From Flavobacterium davisii (GTDB lineage Bacteria > Bacteroidota > Bacteroidia > Flavobacteriales > Flavobacteriaceae), in contig NZ_CP067378.1 of assembly GCF_019565505.1 (NCBI RefSeq), positions 3,134,501 to 3,198,500 of the forward strand: a DNA stretch of 64,000 nt. Direction: 5' to 3'. The translations under genes and the position numbers were made by a program. How positions within the stretch are numbered: position 1 is the stretch's first letter; the number at the start of each line of letters is the position of its first letter. Shown here piece by piece: positions 58,350 through 64,000 of the stretch. The notes beneath the pieces were generated by a model that saw nothing but the letters and a program-made list of their open reading frames with translations, did no database searches and had not been told where the DNA came from.

Positions 58350-61300
58350 TTATCTCTTAACAGAAAAATGACCTTTGCTTATTCTACCATCTTTTAATTG
58401 TGTTGTAAACCAATAATCGTCAGCAGGGACTGGTTTTCCTAAATAAGTTCCATCCCATCCAGATTGGGATGGAGAAATTTCTTTTAGTAATTTACCAAAG
58501 CGATCAAAAATTAGAATTTTAGCATCAGCGTTAAACATAAAATCAGCACCTATAACGTTCCAATAATCATTATAACCATCATTATTTGGTGTAAAAAAAG
58601 CAGGAAATCCTAATATGGAGAAAGGAATTTCTAATATTTTACATCCATTTAAATCAATGACATACACTCTATGAATACCGTGTATTAAATGATCAAAATG
58701 ACCTGTTTTTTGAGTAGGTGCATTTACATCATCTAATGTGAAAACATATTCGCCGCTACCTAATACATTTACAGTAATAGCATTATTATCAACTAAATCT
58801 TGAATGATAGGATTACCATTAAGTATTGCAGTAGTGGACTCTGCTACTTTGATCGTCCTTTCTCTGAAACAAGCTAATGGTGTTTTATTAATAACTTTTA
58901 CTTTATAAGTTCCTATTTGATTTACAGAAATAGATTCTGTATTAAAAGGAATTGTAACACCATCTTTAGACCATTCGTAAGAAAAATTTTGGTGATCACT
59001 TCCTATTGGAAGTCCAGATTGTAAAGTAATATTGAAATCAGGGTCGTCAGTGCAGGTGTATGTATTAGATAAGCCTGAAATGTTGGTGTCAATATTGGGT
59101 TTAGCTTCTACCTTTAATTCAAATTGTAGCGGTATTCCTAAGCAAGCTTTTGTTATTTTATTTTCTACTCGAACCCATATTTTATCTCCACCTCCTTTAT
59201 TTGTATTTCTAAAGGACTTAAAATTATTTTTATCAATAGCTAATGATTTACCATTTGAAAATTGTTGATAATAATCATTTTCATTTTTATAAAAATATAC
59301 TTCTATATCAGGATTATTGAATAGAGATGTTATAGCGTTGTAGTTTTTAGATAAATCAAAAGAAGTTATTCCGTCATAATCATCATGATTTGCATCCAAA
59401 TAATCATCGCATTCTGTAATAATAGCTTCAGGTATTATGAAGGATGCCTTTGCTGTTGATACATAAATTTCAAAAGAAATTGCATTAAAACAATTATTAG
59501 AATTGACTACTCTAGCCCAAATGGTTTCTAATGACTGTATTTGATTTGTATATGTTTCATGATTTTTTATTTGATCCTTAATATCATTTGTTAGAGCACC
59601 TGCTTGTGTATGAAAATAACTAAAAGTTTCATTAGCATAATTATCAGAAATTAAACTTTGAACTTTATCTAAATTAAACTGAGCGACACCATTTGTCGAG
59701 TCAGTACATTGAATTAATCGTTGATTATTTTTTAATGAAGGAAGAGGGTATATAACTAATCCTGTATTATCTGAAAAGGTATCACAAGCATTACCTAAAC
59801 GATTTAATTGAACTCTAAATAAATGATTTGTCATTGCGTTAGATAAATTTTTTATTTCTAATTCAGAAGTATTGACACCAGAATAACTACCTGTGTTTGA
59901 TAAATTATTCCAATTAACACCATTATCGGTAGAGATTTGCCATTGAAAAGTATCAGCGTTTGATGTTAAAGAAATTTTAGTTTTTTCTAAAAGACATCCT
60001 TTACCCGGTTTTGGCTGATCTGTTATACTTATAGGAGCGGATTGTAAGTAGATAGTATTAGGGATTGTATATCCTATAAAACCTATAACTCTACCTTTTT
60101 TATCTACTAGAGGAGGTGTAATATTACCTAATATACCATCTGTATTGGCATCGATAAATCCAGCCTCTTTTACATCAAAACATGAATCATTATCAGCGTC
60201 TAAGTCACGATAGTTATTTATCCCATCGTTATCAAAATCTTTTTCTTTTTCTTCGGAATCTAATATTCCATCGTTATCTGAATCTAAATCAAGATAATCA
60301 GGAACACCATCTTTATCGTTATCAAATGGTGTTAATCCGAGTTCAAAAGCGTTGTCTAATCCATTATGATTAGTATCTGTATTCGATATAGCTATTGGAG
60401 TATTATTTTGCGCTTCTATACGATCACTTATACCATCATTATCGCTATCTATATCTTCTTTATCAGGAATTGTGTCACCATCAGAATCTTTGGGTACACA
60501 AGAGGCTTCTAAATTTAAACTGGACTTGGCTGAAACTAAATCAGATAAATTTTTATGTTTGATTTTTAATATGTTAATATTTTTTCCTGCTATTTTAAAA
60601 GTCCCTGAGCCTGACTGTAAAGGAGTAGTACTATTGCGTCTAAAACGAATTTCAAAAGAAGAAAATTGTTTTACACCATTTTCATAGATTCCATCAAAGT
60701 TGGTGTCAATTAAAATTTGATTATCTGGATTTAAAATAGTTAAAGTTCTGTTAATATCACTATTGATTATATATTCTGTATCCCCATTTAGAGATTCGCT
60801 CACTTGGATATTGTTGGGGTATTTTAATTCAATACTTGTGGGTTGGTCAAATTGTATTTGATACGTTACACTATTTTGTTTGCCTTTTTCAACTTCGGTT
60901 ATAATGGTACCATTTGGATTACCCACTGATGGTGTAGTGGTTTTATCGCCATCAATAATTGTTTTAGTAATATAATTTGTTGAACTAAAAGGGATAACAC
61001 CAGCGTTAAGACTTGTATTGATAGCTTGATTTCCGTAAGATTCTGTACAATTTAAGATGCCATCATTATCTAAATCAATATCAATATTGTCGTTAATTAA
61101 ACCATTATTGTTATCAGGACAATTACTAACGGGAATATTGTCAGATTCTAATGGAGAAAAAATACCACAAGTAGAAATACTTGCTTTTACTTTATAATAT
61201 CCCGGTTTAGTAGGTATATACGTATTTGCGTTAGCCCCTAAAATAGGACCGTCTTGATCATGCCATTGGAAAGTATCGAAAGAAGAAGCAGTACTTATTG

Positions 61301-62804
61301 CTAGTTTAATATTGGGAATACAATTATCAGCAGATAAGGATACTTTTTCCAAAGTAATTTCAGGTTTGAAGGTAAAACCAGAATAATATCCTCCAAATGT
61401 AGCAGCTCCATTATTACCATAAGCAGCAATATATAACTCGTTTGTTGAAAAAACACCTAGATTGCCTGTTAAGTTTTTTATTGTGTAAGTAACATAATTT
61501 GTATTGCCACTAACAGGATTAGGACCTGATATATCTTTACTAGGAAGATTTTTTAAATCGTAATCAACACCATTTATATTAAAGGTTAGAATTGCACCTG
61601 CTTTGGTTACTATTGTAATCCGACCATTAAATTGATAATCGCCAAGGTTATCAATAAATGGAATATTATTTATATTATTTGGGGTTTGACAGCTTAATGG
61701 AGGGACAAAAAACATTTCTTGATTAGCAAAGTCTTTGCTACCATTTTCATTATATTCTTTTAGAGAGCCTACAGATTGATAAGCAAAAAGGTTTTTGGTA
61801 GATTTTACATATAGATTATCATTCAATGAAAATTGAGACCCATTTATTGTTACATATTCTCCTGAATTTAAAATATAATCAGGTGTATTGCTATTATTTA
61901 AAAAAATTTCTGTATTGTCTTTATGAGCAATTAATAATATTCTTTCAGCAAGATCCCAACCATCACTTTTTATAAAAATATATTCTGTTGGATTGGCTGC
62001 TGTTCCATTAATAATTTCAGGGGAAATTCTATTGATTGTTTCAGCTGAAACAATTTGATCAAATCCCATATCTAGATTTTGAGAGTCGCCATTAGAACCA
62101 GCAAAAGAACCTGTATTAACTGCAATAGGCTTATCCGCAGATATTAATGTACCAATAAGAGCATTACGAGGTTGAAAACTAGATCCTTTTAGGGCAATAA
62201 CAAAGCTTTCACCATTATTTAAAATTATATCACTAGGGGTGTTTCCTTCGTTATTGTTAATTAATCTTGTATTCGGTTTTATGTTACTAAATTTAATTCG
62301 AGTATTATTTTCAGTAGCAAGAATAGAAGCAAATGTATAATGAGAGTTATCATAAGTCGGTACACGATCGTTTAAAAATGCACCTAATCTAAATTCCTTA
62401 CCCAATGCAGCAATCCCTTTTGAAACGATAGAACTAGCATGATAACTGTTTTCTGATCGTATTCTTATAGAAACAGCCACTAAGTCTTGTGCTTCAATTA
62501 TATAACCTTTATTCTTAAGAATGGTATGCGCAAAAGAAGAACTTACATGAGCTTGAGTATTATTACCATAACCTATTTTATGGATATAAGGTGAATTTCT
62601 TGTAACAGTTCCAGTTATAACATTACCTCCTAAGGCTGTAATGTTAAAACTAACAGGAGAGGTACTCGGTGTAGAAATATACATATATTGTTCACCAGCA
62701 ATTACTTCACCAGATGAAACAGGCGGTAAATAATGAGTTTTACTAAATTGAGCGACTACTGTAAATGTAAGTAATTGAAATAATATTAAAAATTTTGCCT
62801 TCAT
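58350..62804 (-). CDS. Giant type IX-secreted surface protein: IgGFc-binding-like domain, calcium repeats, gliding-motility C-terminal domain
   Basis: About 1484 residues from the ATG at 62804 (MKAKFLILFQLLTFTVVAQ, signal peptide). The N-terminal ~450 residues resemble the IgGFc-binding-type domain (ISADKPIAVNTGSFAGSNG). In the middle are thrombospondin type 3-like Ca2+ repeats (DSDGDTIPDKEDIDSDNDG, DNDKDGVPDYLDLDSDNDG). Ig-like segments follow (TFQWQISTDNG). The C-terminal ~90 residues (FFTPNNDGYNDYWNVIG ... ADDYWFTTQLKDGR) are the gliding-motility-associated type B sorting domain for type IX secretion. It is likely an adhesin or gliding-related surface protein. The whole frame is intact, remarkable among many broken genes. 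Confidence 0.88.
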   Translation of the reverse strand: MKAKFLILFQLLTFTVVAQFSKTHYLPPVSSGEVIAGEQYMYISTPSTSPVSFNITALGGNVITGTVTRNSPYIHKIGYGNNTQAHVSSSFAHTILKNKGYIIEAQDLVAVSIRIRSENSYHASSIVSKGIAALGKEFRLGAFLNDRVPTYDNSHYTFASILATENNTRIKFSNIKPNTRLINNNEGNTPSDIILNNGESFVIALKGSSFQPRNALIGTLISADKPIAVNTGSFAGSNGDSQNLDMGFDQIVSAETINRISPEIINGTAANPTEYIFIKSDGWDLAERILLIAHKDNTEIFLNNSNTPDYILNSGEYVTINGSQFSLNDNLYVKSTKNLFAYQSVGSLKEYNENGSKDFANQEMFFVPPLSCQTPNNINNIPFIDNLGDYQFNGRITIVTKAGAILTFNINGVDYDLKNLPSKDISGPNPVSGNTNYVTYTIKNLTGNLGVFSTNELYIAAYGNNGAATFGGYYSGFTFKPEITLEKVSLSADNCIPNIKLAISTASSFDTFQWHDQDGPILGANANTYIPTKPGYYKVKASISTCGIFSPLESDNIPVSNCPDNNNGLINDNIDIDLDNDGILNCTESYGNQAINTSLNAGVIPFSSTNYITKTIIDGDKTTTPSVGNPNGTIITEVEKGKQNSVTYQIQFDQPTSIELKYPNNIQVSESLNGDTEYIINSDINRTLTILNPDNQILIDTNFDGIYENGVKQFSSFEIRFRRNSTTPLQSGSGTFKIAGKNINILKIKHKNLSDLVSAKSSLNLEASCVPKDSDGDTIPDKEDIDSDNDGISDRIEAQNNTPIAISNTDTNHNGLDNAFELGLTPFDNDKDGVPDYLDLDSDNDGILDSEEKEKDFDNDGINNYRDLDADNDSCFDVKEAGFIDANTDGILGNITPPLVDKKGRVIGFIGYTIPNTIYLQSAPISITDQPKPGKGCLLEKTKISLTSNADTFQWQISTDNGVNWNNLSNTGSYSGVNTSELEIKNLSNAMTNHLFRVQLNRLGNACDTFSDNTGLVIYPLPSLKNNQRLIQCTDSTNGVAQFNLDKVQSLISDNYANETFSYFHTQAGALTNDIKDQIKNHETYTNQIQSLETIWARVVNSNNCFNAISFEIYVSTAKASFIIPEAIITECDDYLDANHDDYDGITSFDLSKNYNAITSLFNNPDIEVYFYKNENDYYQQFSNGKSLAIDKNNFKSFRNTNKGGGDKIWVRVENKITKACLGIPLQFELKVEAKPNIDTNISGLSNTYTCTDDPDFNITLQSGLPIGSDHQNFSYEWSKDGVTIPFNTESISVNQIGTYKVKVINKTPLACFRERTIKVAESTTAILNGNPIIQDLVDNNAITVNVLGSGEYVFTLDDVNAPTQKTGHFDHLIHGIHRVYVIDLNGCKILEIPFSILGFPAFFTPNNDGYNDYWNVIGADFMFNADAKILIFDRFGKLLKEISPSQSGWDGTYLGKPVPADDYWFTTQLKDGRISKGHFSVKR

Positions 62805-62838
62805 TGGGATTGAATAAAAAACCCACAAAGCTAATCAT

Positions 62839-64000
62839 TTATCGTTTAAGGCTAAAATGATTTTTAATAGTATTATTATTATATAGTTTTATAGTAAACC
62901 AATAATCATCAGCAGGTAAATTGTTATCTAAATAAGTTCCATCCCATGCTTGATTAGGATTTAATTGTTTTAAGAGTTTACCATAACGATCAAAAATTTC
63001 TATTTCTTTAATATTTTTTTAAAATTAGAATCTTTAACGTACCACGTATCATTATACCCATCATTGTTAGGGGTGAAAAATTTGGGGTAATCTAATATAT
63101 AAACTGTTTTATAAAGTGTAGGTTCACATCCATTCTTATCTCTAACCGAAATATGGTATTCTCCTTGTTCTAGGTTAGTAAAAAAATTAGAATTTTGATA
63201 TTGGACCCCGTCTATAGAAAACTCGTAATTACCTCCATTAGAGGTGTAAACAATTTCTAACGAATTAGGATCCGAAAAATCGTTAATAATCGCATTTATA
63301 TTAGTAGCAGGTGCTGACTCGTGAATTAAATATTTTTTAACGAATTGACAGCCTTGTATGTCTGTAAGTGTAACAGTATAGATCCCTTTTTTATTGATTG
63401 TTATATCAGGATTGGTATCGAGAGTGTTCCAAAGATAATGAGTAAAATTTGTAGGAGCTTCAATTTTTACCGCTTCATTTTTACAAATGGTTAAATAAGT
63501 ATCTTTTACAATATCAGGATTGATATAATTTACTTTCAAGGTTATCGCTATTATATCATCACAAGAATTGTTTTGTTCTATTCGGGCATAAATTTTTTGC
63601 TCATCTTTTATTGTATTAAAAAAATATTGCTTAAAGGGAAAAGCTTTTTTCAGCATGACTTACATTCGTATAAAAAAGACAGGTGCCTGTTTGTTAGAGT
63701 TTGAAAAAATAATAGGAATTAATTCTTGATCTAATAGAAAATTAGTATAGCCATCTTTTTGGTCATCTTCATCACATTTCGTATAGCTTTTGTTTGTATA
63801 AGTAATTGAAGAAAGTTGAAGATTTACGGTTGTTTCAATTGAACAGTAAGAGTTACTTATTTTAACAAAAATAGTTTTAGGAGAAGAAAGATAATGGGTT
63901 GGCTCTGTAATAGAGATTCCATTCGCACTTTCAGAAAAAACAGTTTCTAAATTAGGATCGTTTTGAGTTATTATTTTATTTAGTTTTGTTAAGTCAAAAT
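62839..64000 (-). CDS. Second type IX-secreted surface protein with gliding-motility C-terminal domain (5' end outside window; frame broken about three times)
   Basis: C-terminal part of a large protein. The upstream portion reads FDLTKLNKIITQNDPNLE and KCDEDDQKDGYTNFLLDQ, repeats of the kind also present in the neighbouring giant protein. FFTPNNDGYNDTWYVKD followed by IEIFDRYGKLLKQLNPNQ and ADDYWFTIKLYNNN is the type B sorting domain. One A is missing in the run at about 63012-63018, and bases are missing near 63670 and 63650-63655. The stop codon is 35 bases before the next gene's start, so the two were probably made by duplication and are co-transcribed. Confidence 0.82.

Noticed and set aside
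1..64000. tRNA or rRNA genes
   Set aside because: I looked in the intergenic gaps for tRNA arms and CCA-type ends and found nothing convincing; a tRNAscan run would be decisive.

Overview
This 64 kb window is AT-rich (roughly 30% G+C by eye) and comes from a member of the Bacteroidota, most likely a Flavobacterium-like Flavobacteriaceae. The evidence is two surface proteins with gliding-motility (type IX secretion, type B) C-terminal domains, TonB receptors with N-terminal carboxypeptidase-like domains, 2TM and LytS-type kinase proteins, TAnnTTTG promoter boxes, and a B12 pathway with the gene fusions usual in this phylum.

Layout. 1-4.9 kb (minus): a truncated surface protein with a SPOR-like tail, ftsE, heme A synthase, and a tRNA nucleotidyltransferase. 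5-7.6 kb (minus): a TsaC/YrdC protein and two glycosyltransferases. 7.9-8.2 kb: a decayed IS1595-family transposase. 8.3-12 kb (minus): an NAD(P)-binding protein, a DUF2834/DoxX/catalase-like operon with a TetR-type palindrome upstream, and a small membrane protein. 12.1-14.2 kb (plus): an LTA-synthase-like sulfatase.

14.7-44.9 kb is a cobalamin (B12) island. cobB (minus) diverges from pduX-cobQ-cobD-cbiB (plus). A cobalamin riboswitch at 20.5-20.67 kb precedes a run of about 14 kb: [2Fe-2S] protein, TonB receptor, NiCoT metal transporter, NAD(P)-binding protein, cobA, cbiX, cobI, cobJ-cobH, bluB, cobL, cbiG-cobM, cobK, cbiD. A second metal-transporter-like gene, a ChlI-ChlD chelatase subunit and the PduO adenosyltransferase follow. 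On the minus strand come panE, cobN and cobW. Together these genes cover corrin ring synthesis, cobalt uptake and insertion, adenosylation, amidation, the aminopropanol linker and the lower ligand DMB. Nucleotide-loop assembly (cobU, cobS, cobT) is not in the window.

45-57.6 kb: threonine aldolase, prfB with its programmed +1 frameshift, yciO, proC, an ion channel, a TonB receptor-TPR-histidine kinase-2TM module, asd, and an ECF sigma factor with a membrane partner. 58.3-64 kb (minus): two large type IX-secreted surface proteins, the second truncated by the window end.

About 23 genes, many of them normally indispensable, are broken by indels. Nearly all the breaks are one or two missing bases in A/T runs. 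Six others sit exactly where a CCWGG site would restore both the frame and a conserved Pro-Gly. I read this as uncorrected long-read consensus error, with the motif errors hinting at CCWGG methylation, and not as mass pseudogenisation. Gene coordinates below are therefore full spans across such breaks. Intergenic DNA carries several repeat families: a ~150-200 bp element with inverted ends, a 143-bp tandem palindromic repeat, and two other inverted repeats.
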